Shown here piece by piece: positions 19,033 to 26,838 of a DNA stretch of 64,000 nt; within the stretch, counting starts at the first letter, position 1, and each line of letters starts with the position of its first letter. The notes under the pieces are model-generated. The model saw only the letters and a program-made list of their open reading frames with translations, made no database searches and had not been told where the DNA came from. The stretch spans positions 19,715 to 83,714 of the forward strand of contig JANQKY010000071.1 in the NCBI GenBank assembly GCA_028280885.1. The letters run 5' to 3'. This DNA comes from Tepidamorphus sp. (GTDB lineage Bacteria; Pseudomonadota; Alphaproteobacteria; Rhizobiales; Tepidamorphaceae). The position numbers were made by a program, and so were the translations under genes.

Positions 19033-21399
19033 CTACTCCGCGGCCAGCCGCTCTTCCGGCTTCTCATGCCGCGTCGGCCGGGCCTTGCGCTGCAGTTCGA
19101 GCATGTTGTCGCGCTGCTTGGCCTGCTCGCGATAGGCCTGGTCGCGGCCCGACAGATATTGCGGCGGCCAGTGGCCGACCTGCGCGCCGTAAAAGGCGGC
19201 GGCGCGGCGGGTGAAATACGGATCCCACAGATGCGGCCGGGCAAGCGCCACCAGATCGGCACGGCGGGTGTGCAGGATCGTGTTGACCTGGGCGGCCTCG
19301 GTGATGTTGCCGACCGCCATGGTGGCAAGCTTCGGCACGTTGCGCACGGCCTCGGCGAACTGCACCTGGAACATGCGGCCATAGACCGGCTCCTGATCGG
19401 GCACCGTCTGGCCGGCCGACACGTCGATCAGGTCACACCCGGCGTCGTGGAAGGCTTCCGAGATCGCGAACAGGTCGGCTTCCGACAGGCCGCCCTCCTT
19501 CCAGTCAGTCGCCGAGATGCGCACCGACATCGGCCGATCCTGCGGCCATTCCGCCCGCATCGCGCGGAACACCTCGAGCGGAAAGCGCAGCCGGTTCTCC
19601 ACCGACCCGCCATAGTCGTCCGTGCGCTTGTTGGTGAGCGGCGACAGGAAGGAGGCGAAGAGATAGCCGTGCGCGCAATGCAGTTCCAGCATGTCGAAGC
19701 CGGCGCGGGCGGCCCGCCTGGTCGCGGCGACGAACTCGTCGCGGATGCGGTCCATGTCGGCGCGGGTCATCTCGCGCGGCACCTGGCTTTCGCCCTCAAA
19801 CCACGGCAGCGGCGAGGCCGACATCAGCGGCCAGTTCTTGTCTTCCGTAGCGATCGGGTGATCCATCCGCTCCCAGCCAAGCTGGGTCGAGCCCTTGCGG
19901 CCGGAATGGCCGAGCTGCATGCAGATCTTCGCGTCCGAATTGGCATGGACGAAATCGACGATCCGCGTCCACTGCGCCTCGTGGTCGTCCGTCCACAGGC
20001 CGGGGCAGCCGAGCGTGATGCGCGCATCCGGCGACGGGCAGGTCATCTCGGAATAGAGCATCCCCATGCCGCCGAGCGCATGGGAGGAGTAATGCACCAT
20101 GTGCCAGTCGGTCAGGTTGCCGTTTTCGTCGGCGGAATACTGCGCCATCGGCGACATCACGACCCGGTTCGGCACGACCATCTCGCGCAGCTTGAACGGC
20201 GTGAACATCGGCGTCGGCCGGCTCTGGCGCACGTCGATGCCGGTCTCGCGGAAATAGCGCTCGTACCAGGCCGTATCGACCTGCTCGACATAGCCCGGAT
20301 CGCGCAGGATCAGGTTGTCATAGGTGATCGACTTCGCCCGGCACATCACGACCATGGAGAATTGCAGCGGGTCCATGTCCCAGGACCGGTTCATGTGCTC
20401 GAACCAGGCAAGCGAGACGTCGGCATTGTGCTGGATGATCTGGCAGGGCGTGCGCCGCGCCTCGTCATAGGCCTTGAAGGCGACCTCGACCGACTGCTCT
20501 GCATGTTCGAGCACGGCGTCGGCCAGCGCTATGCCGCATTCCATCGCAAGCTTGGTGCCCGAGCCGATGGAGAAATGCGCCGAGGCCTTGGCGTCGCCCA
20601 GGATGACGATGTTCTTGTGATACCAGTTCTCACAGAAGATGCGCGGGAACTTGCGCCAGTTGGAGCGGTTCAACAGCAAGCCGTGCCCCTGCAGCTCCTC
20701 CTTGTAGATCTCCTCCAGGATCGCCCGCGAGCCCTCCTCGTCGAACTCCTCGAAACCGTGGCCCTGCCAGCAGTCCTCGTCCATCTCGAACACCCAGGTC
20801 GAGGCGTCCTTCTGGTACTGGTAGGTATGGGCGCAGATGATGCCGTGCTCGGTCTTGCGGAAGAAGTAGTTGAACTCGTCCATCGGCCGGGTCGAGCCCA
20901 TCCAGCAGAACCGGTTGGACTTGACCGTGACGCTCGGCTGGAACGCGTCCTTGTAATATTCGCGGATCTGCGAATTGATGCCGTCCGAGGCGAGGATGAT
21001 GTCGGAATCGGCGAAGCGCGTATCGAGCGTCGCCGGATCGATCTGCTCGGAGAAGGTCATCGGAATCTCGAGCTCGGCGCAGCGCTCCTGCAGGATTTCC
21101 AACAGCGTGAAGCGCGACGTGCCGCAGAAGCCGTTGCCGGCGCAGCGGATCTCCTCGCCCTTCATGTGGATCGCCACATCGTCCCAATAGGCGAAGTGGT
21201 CACGGATCTTCTCGTAGGTCTCCGGGTCGCGCGACAGGAACTCGTCGAGCGTGTCGTCGGAAAACACGACGCCGAAGCCGAACGTATCGTCGGCGCGGTT
21301 CTGCTCGAACACCTCGATCTGCCAGTCCGGCCGGGCCTTCTTGGTCAGGATCGCGAAATAGAGACCGCCCGGGCCGCCGCCCACCACCGTAATCTTCAT
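19033..21399 (-). CDS. 2-Aminobenzoyl-CoA (or salicylyl-CoA) monooxygenase/reductase, two-domain
   Basis: The 788-residue fusion is characteristic of 2-aminobenzoyl-CoA monooxygenase/reductase (ACMR) and of proteins annotated salicylyl-CoA 5-hydroxylase. Residues 1-390 form an FAD monooxygenase domain (VVGGGPGGLYFA at 5-16; NIVILGDAKASAHFSIGSGT as the GD motif). Residues about 395-770 form an old-yellow-enzyme FMN domain (VVMSPMAQYSA, QLGHSGRKG, ELHCAHGYLFASFLSPLTN). ACMR hydroxylates and reduces 2-aminobenzoyl-CoA to a non-aromatic cyclohexene product. It is the promoter-proximal gene of a minus-strand operon with ligase, thioesterase and importer, and faces a MarR regulator. Anthranilate fits best with the nearby kynA, but salicylate cannot be excluded. 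Confidence 0.92.
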   Translation of the reverse strand: MKITVVGGGPGGLYFAILTKKARPDWQIEVFEQNRADDTFGFGVVFSDDTLDEFLSRDPETYEKIRDHFAYWDDVAIHMKGEEIRCAGNGFCGTSRFTLLEILQERCAELEIPMTFSEQIDPATLDTRFADSDIILASDGINSQIREYYKDAFQPSVTVKSNRFCWMGSTRPMDEFNYFFRKTEHGIICAHTYQYQKDASTWVFEMDEDCWQGHGFEEFDEEGSRAILEEIYKEELQGHGLLLNRSNWRKFPRIFCENWYHKNIVILGDAKASAHFSIGSGTKLAMECGIALADAVLEHAEQSVEVAFKAYDEARRTPCQIIQHNADVSLAWFEHMNRSWDMDPLQFSMVVMCRAKSITYDNLILRDPGYVEQVDTAWYERYFRETGIDVRQSRPTPMFTPFKLREMVVPNRVVMSPMAQYSADENGNLTDWHMVHYSSHALGGMGMLYSEMTCPSPDARITLGCPGLWTDDHEAQWTRIVDFVHANSDAKICMQLGHSGRKGSTQLGWERMDHPIATEDKNWPLMSASPLPWFEGESQVPREMTRADMDRIRDEFVAATRRAARAGFDMLELHCAHGYLFASFLSPLTNKRTDDYGGSVENRLRFPLEVFRAMRAEWPQDRPMSVRISATDWKEGGLSEADLFAISEAFHDAGCDLIDVSAGQTVPDQEPVYGRMFQVQFAEAVRNVPKLATMAVGNITEAAQVNTILHTRRADLVALARPHLWDPYFTRRAAAFYGAQVGHWPPQYLSGRDQAYREQAKQRDNMLELQRKARPTRHEKPEERLAAE

Positions 21400-21470
21400 G
21401 GCCTGCTCCCTGCTGCCCTCCGCTCATCCCTGCCGTTATGACCAACAGGGCGGGAGGGTGCGAAATTGAT

Positions 21471-21495
21471 TTATATATAAATATTTCATATATAA
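21471..21495. promoter_or_regulatory. AT-rich palindrome, probable MarR operator
   Basis: Arms TTATATAT and ATATATAA match perfectly over eight bases around a nine-base centre (AAATATTTC), in otherwise GC-rich DNA. The site lies between the divergent ACMR operon and the MarR gene, about 70 bases before the ACMR start and about 100 before the chosen MarR start, so it could control both. MarR dimers usually bind AT-rich palindromes of this size. Confidence 0.6.
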
Positions 21496-21595
21496 GATAG
21501 ATGCAATGGCTTTCTGGCTGCCAGGCCGAAAAAAGTCCGCCGGACCGTCGGCAGCAGGTTTGGCTCAGGCCCCAACCGGTGATATTTGCGGGATT

Positions 21596-22093
21596 ATGAC
21601 ACGGGAAAGTTCCCCTATTTCCTCGATCCCCATCGAGGACGCACCGATCGAGGACGGCTACAGCGAGCGCGAACGCCGGGTTCTACGCCTGTGGCTCCGG
21701 CTGGTGCGCACCTCGCGCAAGGTCGAGGCGGATGTCAGCGCGCAGATGCAGAAGGCCTTCGGCGTCCGTTTCGTGCGCTTCGACGTGCTCTCGCAGCTCT
21801 ACCGGGCGCCCGGCCGGCGCCTGTCGATCGGCGATCTCGGCGCGAGCCTGCTGGCGCCGTCGGGCAACATTTCCTCGCTGCTCGACCGGATGGAGGCCGA
21901 CGGCCTGGTCTCGCGCATCGCCGATCCCAACGACCGGCGCCGCTTCCTGATCCAGATGACCGATTACGGCCTCGACCAGTTCAAGGAGATGGCGCAGGCC
22001 AATGCCCGCTGGGTCGCCGGCGCCTTCGCCGCGATCGACGACGCGACCCTCGATCGCCTGCACGACGAACTGGGCGCGATCGCCGAGATTTGA
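21596..22093 (+). CDS. MarR family transcriptional regulator
   Basis: From the ATG at 21596 the protein is 165 residues, the usual MarR length. It has an N-terminal helix (RRVLRLWLRLVRTSRKVEADV), the winged helix (LSIGDLGASLLAPSGNISSLLDRMEADGLVSRIADP) and the DRRRF wing, then a C-terminal dimerisation helix. The frame is open back to an ATG at 21506, but that start abuts the AT-rich palindrome and has no ribosome site. MarR proteins in such operons usually repress and are released by the aryl-CoA or aryl acid. Divergent placement suggests it controls the ACMR operon and itself. Confidence 0.9.
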   Translation: MTRESSPISSIPIEDAPIEDGYSERERRVLRLWLRLVRTSRKVEADVSAQMQKAFGVRFVRFDVLSQLYRAPGRRLSIGDLGASLLAPSGNISSLLDRMEADGLVSRIADPNDRRRFLIQMTDYGLDQFKEMAQANARWVAGAFAAIDDATLDRLHDELGAIAEI

Positions 22094-22165
22094 GTATCGG
22101 CTCGCGCCAATGCTGCCCGGTTAAGCGAGAGGGGACGACAGCGGGCTTGTCCCGACGATGAATGA

Positions 22166-22191
22166 CCGGGGAGAGTGCCCGGGGAGAGTGC
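22166..22191. repeat. Tandem repeat of about 13 bases
   Basis: The unit CCGGGGAGAGTGC occurs twice head to tail just before the large hairpin, between the convergent MarR and ABC permease genes. It has no obvious function. Confidence 0.5.
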
Positions 22192-22202
22192 ATGCACCAT
22201 CG

Positions 22203-22257
22203 CCTCTCTCGTCATCCCGGAATTTGCGCCAGCAAATATCCGGGATGACGAGAGAGG
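22203..22257. repeat. Long palindrome, REP-like element / bidirectional terminator
   Basis: Eighteen-base perfect arms (core CGTCATCCCGG) flank an inner inverted repeat AATTTGC/GCAAAT, giving a nearly continuous stem of about 25 pairs with one bulged base and a GCCA loop. It lies between convergent genes (MarR ends 22093, permease ends 22269), a usual place for REP-type palindromes, and could stop transcription from both sides. Short palindromes with a CGTCATCCCGG core recur in alphaproteobacterial genomes, from general knowledge. Confidence 0.65.
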
Positions 22258-22268
22258 TTTATACCCCA

Positions 22269-23189
22269 CTATTCCTTCACCTTCTCTTGCGGCGGCACGG
22301 TCCGGTAGCGGCCGCCGCTTCGCAGTTGCGGCAGGCCCAGCATCAGGAGAACGAACAGGCCCGTCGCAAGCTTCAGGTCGGCCGGTTTCAGGCCGAGCGT
22401 CAGACACAGCGAAATGAGCTGGTAGTAGATCGCCGAGCCGACCACGGGCGCGGCAAGCTGGCGCAGCGTCGAGGAGCGGCCGACGACGGATTCGCCGATG
22501 ATCAGCGCGGCAAGCCCGTTGATCAGGATGCCGAGCCCCATATTGACGTCGGCGAAGCCCTGGCTCTGCACCATGATGCTGCCGCCGAGCGCCGACAGCG
22601 CCCCGCCCGCGCCGACGCCGAGCACGGTGATCGTCCACACATTGATGCCCTGCGCCTCGGCCATCTGCGGCCCGGCGCCGGCGGCGCGGACCGTGACGCC
22701 GCGCTCGGTCAGGAAGAAATACCAGCCGGCGGCGAAGACCAGCAGCACCAGCACCCCGACCACGACGATCTTGAAGGTCGGGATATTCGCCATCGACGGG
22801 CTGATCCACTTGAACAGGCTGTCGAAATTAAACAGCGCGATGTTCGTGCGCCCCATGATGCGCAGGTTGATGGAATAGAGCATCGTCAGCACGAGGATGC
22901 CGGCAAGCAGCGTGTTGATGCGGAAGCGCAGGTGGATCCAGGCGGTGGTGCAGCCGGCGGCAAAACCACAGATCAGCGCCATCAGCATCGCCAGCAGCGG
23001 ATTGAAGCCCGCCGCCAGCACGACGGCGGCGACACAGCCGCCGAGCGGGAACGCGCCCTCGCTGGTCAGGTCCGGAAAGCCGAGGATGCGGAACGGGATC
23101 ATGATGCCCATCACCACGAAGCTGATGATCAGGCTCTGGGCGAAGGTGACCGGAACGACGTTCCAGAAGCTGATGAGGAAATCGAACAT
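22269..23189 (-). CDS. ABC transporter permease (TrpY-like)
   Basis: The 306-residue membrane protein has about eight to nine helices. The stretches SFVVMGIMIPFRILGFPDLTSEG and TAWIHLRFRINTLLAGI are characteristic of permeases that pair with ABC_sub_bind (PF04392) binding proteins. Those systems include the TrpXYZ tryptophan importers of Gram-positive bacteria. The ATG overlaps the ATPase stop by one base (TGATG). The nearby divergent tryptophan 2,3-dioxygenase supports tryptophan or kynurenine as cargo. Confidence 0.88.
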   Translation of the reverse strand: MFDFLISFWNVVPVTFAQSLIISFVVMGIMIPFRILGFPDLTSEGAFPLGGCVAAVVLAAGFNPLLAMLMALICGFAAGCTTAWIHLRFRINTLLAGILVLTMLYSINLRIMGRTNIALFNFDSLFKWISPSMANIPTFKIVVVGVLVLLVFAAGWYFFLTERGVTVRAAGAGPQMAEAQGINVWTITVLGVGAGGALSALGGSIMVQSQGFADVNMGLGILINGLAALIIGESVVGRSSTLRQLAAPVVGSAIYYQLISLCLTLGLKPADLKLATGLFVLLMLGLPQLRSGGRYRTVPPQEKVKE

Positions 23190-23971
23190 CAGGCCTCCTG
23201 CAGCATCAGCCAGTCGGGCGTCTCGTGGAAGCGCTCGATCAGCGTCTCCACGGTCGCAGCCGCCTTCTCTTCGCCCGACATCGACAGCCGCACCCGGCCG
23301 GAATCCATCATGATCAGGCTGTCGCCGTAATCCACGGCATGCTTCATGTTGTGGGTGACCATCAGCGCCGTCAGGTCATGGGTATCGATCGCCGAGATCG
23401 TCGCCTTCATGACCAAGTCGGCGGTGCGCGGATCGAGCGCCGCGGTATGCTCGTCGAGCAGTAAAAGGTCGGGCTGGTTCGACACCGCCATCACCAGCGA
23501 CAGCGACTGGCGCTGGCCGCCCGACAACAGGCCGACATTGGTGTCGAGACGGTCCTCCAGTCCAAGCCCGATCACCGACAGGCGCTCGCGGAACAGGTCG
23601 CGGCGCTCGGCGTTCAGCCCCGGCGACAGGCTCGAGCGGCGGCCGCGCAACTCGGCGAGCAGCATGTTCTCCGCCACCGTCATCGTCGGCGCGGTGCCGA
23701 TCATCGGGTCCTGGAACACCGAGGCGATCCTGGCTGCGCGCTTGAAGACCGGCAGGTCGGTCAGGTCCGCGCCATTGATCTCGATGCGGCCCTCATCGAG
23801 CGGCATGCGCCCGGAGATCGCGTTGAGCAGGCTCGACTTGCCCGCCCCGTTCGAGCCGATGACGACGCAGAACTCGCCGGTTGCAAGCGACAGGTCGGCA
23901 CCGTCCAGCGCCTTCCGCTCGTCCGGCGTGCCGGGATAGAAGATCTTTCTGGCCTGTGAGACGCGCAGCAT
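23189..23971 (-). CDS. ABC transporter ATPase (TrpZ-like)
   Basis: The 260-residue ATPase has Walker A GSNGAGKSSLL, signature LLSGGQRQSLSLVMAV and Walker B DLLLLDEHTAALDP; the His-loop appears in LMVTHNMKHAVDYGD. Use of Glu-His after the Walker B Asp (DEHTAALD rather than DEPT) is common in TrpZ-type ATPases. It sits between the binding protein and permease genes and energises the same importer. It starts at 23971; no better alternative is visible. Confidence 0.9.
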   Translation of the reverse strand: MLRVSQARKIFYPGTPDERKALDGADLSLATGEFCVVIGSNGAGKSSLLNAISGRMPLDEGRIEINGADLTDLPVFKRAARIASVFQDPMIGTAPTMTVAENMLLAELRGRRSSLSPGLNAERRDLFRERLSVIGLGLEDRLDTNVGLLSGGQRQSLSLVMAVSNQPDLLLLDEHTAALDPRTADLVMKATISAIDTHDLTALMVTHNMKHAVDYGDSLIMMDSGRVRLSMSGEEKAAATVETLIERFHETPDWLMLQEA

Positions 23972-24006
23972 GCATCAACCCCCTTGCCGGCAGCGTCCTT
24001 AAAGAG

Positions 24007-24044
24007 GCCCGGCGATCCGATCTGGCGTCGTTTGATCGCCGGGC
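24007..24044 (-). terminator. Intra-operon hairpin between binding protein and ATPase genes
   Basis: Perfect 11-base arms GCCCGGCGATC/GATCGCCGGGC around a 16-base loop, followed on the minus strand by CTCTTTAAG. A hairpin at this place often gives partial termination or 3' protection, so that the binding protein is made in excess over the membrane subunits. Confidence 0.55.
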
Positions 24045-24071
24045 TGCAATGCCTTCAAAAACCGCTTTAGA

Positions 24072-25040
24072 TTACTGCTTGAAACAGTTGCAGTCCTTGA
24101 GGGAATCCGGCAGTTCGCGACCGGCCTCTTTCAGCATGTCGAGATTGATCATCGCGCGGTGATCCTCATAGCCGGCCTTGATCGGCGGCAGGTCCGCCAG
24201 CGGCTTGCCCTTGAGGAACTCGGCGGCGAGCTTGCCGGCATTGCGGCCGACCTGGTCGTAGGAGACCTCGAAGGAGGCGACTACCTGCCCGTCCTCGACG
24301 GCGGACTGGGAGGCGTTGACGATCGGGATGCCGATCTGGTTGGCGGAAGCCGCAACCGCGGGAACGGCCGGCTGCACGAGGTTCGAGCCGGGGATGTAGA
24401 TGAAGTCCGCCTTGTCCTTCAGCGAGGTGATGCGGGCGGGGATGTCGTTGACCGAGTCGATGCCGACTTCGACGACCTCCAGCCCCTGCTTGTCGGCGGC
24501 CTCCTTGATGAAGCCCAGCGCCGCGACGTCGTTCGCCTCGCCCGGATTATAGGGGAAGCCGACGCGCGTCGCGCCCGGGAACAGCTTCGTGGAGAATTCC
24601 AGCACCGCCTCGATGTCCTGCAGGTCGGAGGCGCCGGTCATCATCGGATCGGCCTTGTCCCAGGCCGGCACCAGTTCGGCTGCGACCGGATCGGTCACGG
24701 CCGTGAAGATCACCGGGATGCCGGTGCCCGCCAGAAGCTGCTTGGCGCCCTGGCTCACCGGCGTGGTCACCGTCAGGATCAGCTTCGGCTGCGCGGCCTG
24801 CAGCGTGGTCAGCATCTGCGGGATCAGGTTGGTGTCGAAATTGACCTGGCTCTCGACGAATTCCAGGTCGGTGAAGCCCTGGTCGGCGAGTTCCTTCTTG
24901 AAGCTGTCGACGGCCGTATCGAGCTGCGGATGCTTGCCGAACTGGGCGATGCCGATCTTGTCGGCGGCAAGGCCCGAACCGGCGAACACGGCGCTCAGGG
25001 CAAGCACGACGGCACCCTGCAGCATGGCTGTGAATTTCAT
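24072..25040 (-). CDS. ABC transporter substrate-binding protein (TrpX-like, PF04392)
   Basis: The 322-residue protein has a signal peptide (MKFTAMLQGAVVLALSAVFA..GLAADK) and the ABC_sub_bind fold. IGIAQFGKHPQLDTAVDSF opens the mature part, and RVGFPYNPGEANDV and QIGIPIVNASQSAVEDG are typical internal stretches. PF04392 proteins in TrpXYZ systems bind tryptophan; others bind different aromatic or unknown ligands. It is transcribed away from the GntR and kynA genes, and a TTGACA (25149-25144) with TAAAGT 16 bases on may be its promoter. Confidence 0.88.
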   Translation of the reverse strand: MKFTAMLQGAVVLALSAVFAGSGLAADKIGIAQFGKHPQLDTAVDSFKKELADQGFTDLEFVESQVNFDTNLIPQMLTTLQAAQPKLILTVTTPVSQGAKQLLAGTGIPVIFTAVTDPVAAELVPAWDKADPMMTGASDLQDIEAVLEFSTKLFPGATRVGFPYNPGEANDVAALGFIKEAADKQGLEVVEVGIDSVNDIPARITSLKDKADFIYIPGSNLVQPAVPAVAASANQIGIPIVNASQSAVEDGQVVASFEVSYDQVGRNAGKLAAEFLKGKPLADLPPIKAGYEDHRAMINLDMLKEAGRELPDSLKDCNCFKQ

Positions 25041-25169
25041 CGAATACCCTCCCTTTTGGCAGTTCTTGCTTAATCCTGCCTATTGGCTTTTTCAGTCGGC
25101 GTCCACCGCTGACTGATGCGGACTTTACAGCAAAGGCCAAGCGTGTCAATTTCCTATAAAATCAACTGG

Positions 25170-25181
25170 ATTGTATACAAT
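25170..25181. promoter_or_regulatory. Perfect 12-base palindrome, probable GntR operator
   Basis: ATTGTATACAAT is a perfect palindrome of the type bound by FadR/VanR-like GntR regulators. It ends one base before the ATG of the GntR gene and lies upstream of the divergent trpX-like promoter, so binding could silence both directions and autoregulate. Confidence 0.65.
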
Positions 25182-25182
25182 A

Positions 25183-25944
25183 ATGGATGAGACACCTCAG
25201 TCCAGCAGCGAAGCGGCCTATGAGCGGCTCCGCCAGCTGATCCTGGAAGGCGGGCTCGAGCCGGGTGAGCCGCTGCGTGCCTCGACGCTTGCCGCAAGCT
25301 TCGGCTTCGGCCTGACTCCGCTGCGCGAAGCCCTCACCCGGCTCCAGTCGGAACATCTCGTCACCGCCAGTTTCAACCGCGGTTTCAAGGTCGTCGACAG
25401 CTCGGCCGAGGAACTGGCCGATCTCGGCAGAGTGCGCACGATGATCGAAACGCAGATGCTGTGCGAGGCGATCGAACATGGCGACCAGGATTGGGAAGTC
25501 GCGCTGGTCGCGGCCCACCACCAGCTGTCGCGCACCCCGATCCCGGGGCTTGGCGATCCGCAGGAGCGCTACCAGGACTGGTATCGCCAGCACAAAGCGT
25601 TCCACGAGGCCCTCACCGCCGCCAGCCGGTCGCCATGGCTTGCCCGGTTCTCGGTCCAGATCTTCGCTCAGCTCCGGCGCTATCAAAGCAAAATCCAGAT
25701 CGAATCGACCGGGGCGAGCACGCAGGACTCCGGCCTCCGGGCCGAACTGGACGCGATGGCCAGGAGCGCGATGGCGCTCGAGGGCCATACGAATCTGATG
25801 GACGCAGCCCTTGCCCGCGACGCGGAGACGGCGGCGCGGCTGATGCGCGAGCACGTACAGCTGTCGTCGCATGTCTATTGCAAGCTGCAGGACGTCCTGA
25901 CCGGACTGGCTAGCGAAAACGCACTGGGGAACGCCGCGCAATGA
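25183..25944 (+). CDS. GntR family regulator (FCD type)
   Basis: The protein is 253 residues from ATG 25183 (MDETPQ), chosen because AAYERLRQLILEGGLEPGEPL, the first part of the winged helix, begins only ten residues later. The recognition helix is in FGLTPLREALTRLQSEHLV. The C-terminal FCD ligand domain has the metal His pattern (for example FHEALTAASRSPW). No Shine-Dalgarno is visible because the 12-base palindrome fills that region, so the mRNA may be leaderless or the real RBS weak. The gene overlaps kynA by four bases (ATGA) and probably regulates it, with a kynurenine-pathway acid as inducer. Confidence 0.9.
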   Translation: MDETPQSSSEAAYERLRQLILEGGLEPGEPLRASTLAASFGFGLTPLREALTRLQSEHLVTASFNRGFKVVDSSAEELADLGRVRTMIETQMLCEAIEHGDQDWEVALVAAHHQLSRTPIPGLGDPQERYQDWYRQHKAFHEALTAASRSPWLARFSVQIFAQLRRYQSKIQIESTGASTQDSGLRAELDAMARSAMALEGHTNLMDAALARDAETAARLMREHVQLSSHVYCKLQDVLTGLASENALGNAAQ

Positions 25945-26831
25945 CCGATACGAATGCCGAAGACCGCCTTCTGCAACGCGGCGTCGAGGAGACGCTGATA
26001 ACCGAGTTCACCCGCAAGAAACGCAGCAGCTATGGCGACTTCCTGCAACTGAAGACGCTGCTCAACCTGCAGGAGACGTTCCAGGATCCGCCGGAGCCGG
26101 ACGAGTTGCTGTTTCTGATCATTCATCAGGTCAGCGAATTGTGGCTGAAGCTGATGCACTATCAGATCATGCAGATGCGCGACCATCTGAGCGAGGACCG
26201 GTTCGGCCCGGCCTTCAAGAATATCGACCGCATCAAGGCGATCCAGAAGCAGCTCATCACGTCGTGGGAGACGCTGCTGACCATGACGCCGGCCGACTAC
26301 ATGCTGTTCCGCGAGGCGCTCGGCTCCGGCTCCGGCTTCCAGAGCTACGGCTACCGGCAGATCGAGTTCATCCTCGGCAACAAGGACCCCGCCACCATGA
26401 AGGTCCACCAGCACGACGCCGAGGTGATGGCGATGCTGGAGGCGACGCTTGCCGAGCCGTCGGTCTATGACGAGGTGATCCGCTGCCTCGCCCGCCAGGG
26501 CTTCGACGTGCCGGCGGACCTGCTGGACCGCGATGTTCGCGAGCCCTATTCCGGCGATCCGCGCATCGTCGCGATCTGGGAACAGGTCTATCGCGACACG
26601 GACACCTACTGGGACCTCTATACGCTTGCCGAAAAGCTGATGGACATGGAAACCCTGTTCCAGCGCTGGCGGTTCGACCACATGTCGGCGGTCGAACGGG
26701 TGATCGGCACGCAGCCCGGCACCGGCGGCTCATCAGGCGTGGCGTTTCTGAAGAAGGCGCTCGACCTGAAGTTCTTCCATGATCTCTACGACGTCCGCCA
26801 GGCGCTGTTCTACAAGGGGGACGGCAGCTAG
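25941..26831 (+). CDS. kynA: Tryptophan 2,3-dioxygenase
   Basis: The 296-residue haem dioxygenase converts L-tryptophan to N-formylkynurenine. Diagnostic segments are SSYGDFLQLKTLL, LLFLIIHQVSELWLKLMHYQ (distal His that contacts the indole), MLFREALGSGSGFQSYGYR (Arg that binds the carboxylate), WRFDHMSAVERVIG (proximal haem His) and GTQPGTGGSSG (substrate Thr/Gly loop). The length is standard for bacterial TDO. The gene is coupled by an ATGA overlap to its GntR regulator and lies beside a TrpXYZ-type importer. Kynurenine formamidase and kynureninase are not in the window but would be needed to reach anthranilate. Confidence 0.97.
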   Translation: MTDTNAEDRLLQRGVEETLITEFTRKKRSSYGDFLQLKTLLNLQETFQDPPEPDELLFLIIHQVSELWLKLMHYQIMQMRDHLSEDRFGPAFKNIDRIKAIQKQLITSWETLLTMTPADYMLFREALGSGSGFQSYGYRQIEFILGNKDPATMKVHQHDAEVMAMLEATLAEPSVYDEVIRCLARQGFDVPADLLDRDVREPYSGDPRIVAIWEQVYRDTDTYWDLYTLAEKLMDMETLFQRWRFDHMSAVERVIGTQPGTGGSSGVAFLKKALDLKFFHDLYDVRQALFYKGDGS

Positions 26832-26838
26832 CGGCGGC

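Noticed and set aside
18955..21441. An 828-codon open frame on the plus strand
   Set aside because: It is the antisense shadow of the ACMR gene, which has full flavoprotein motifs on the minus strand; GC-rich DNA commonly leaves such frames open.
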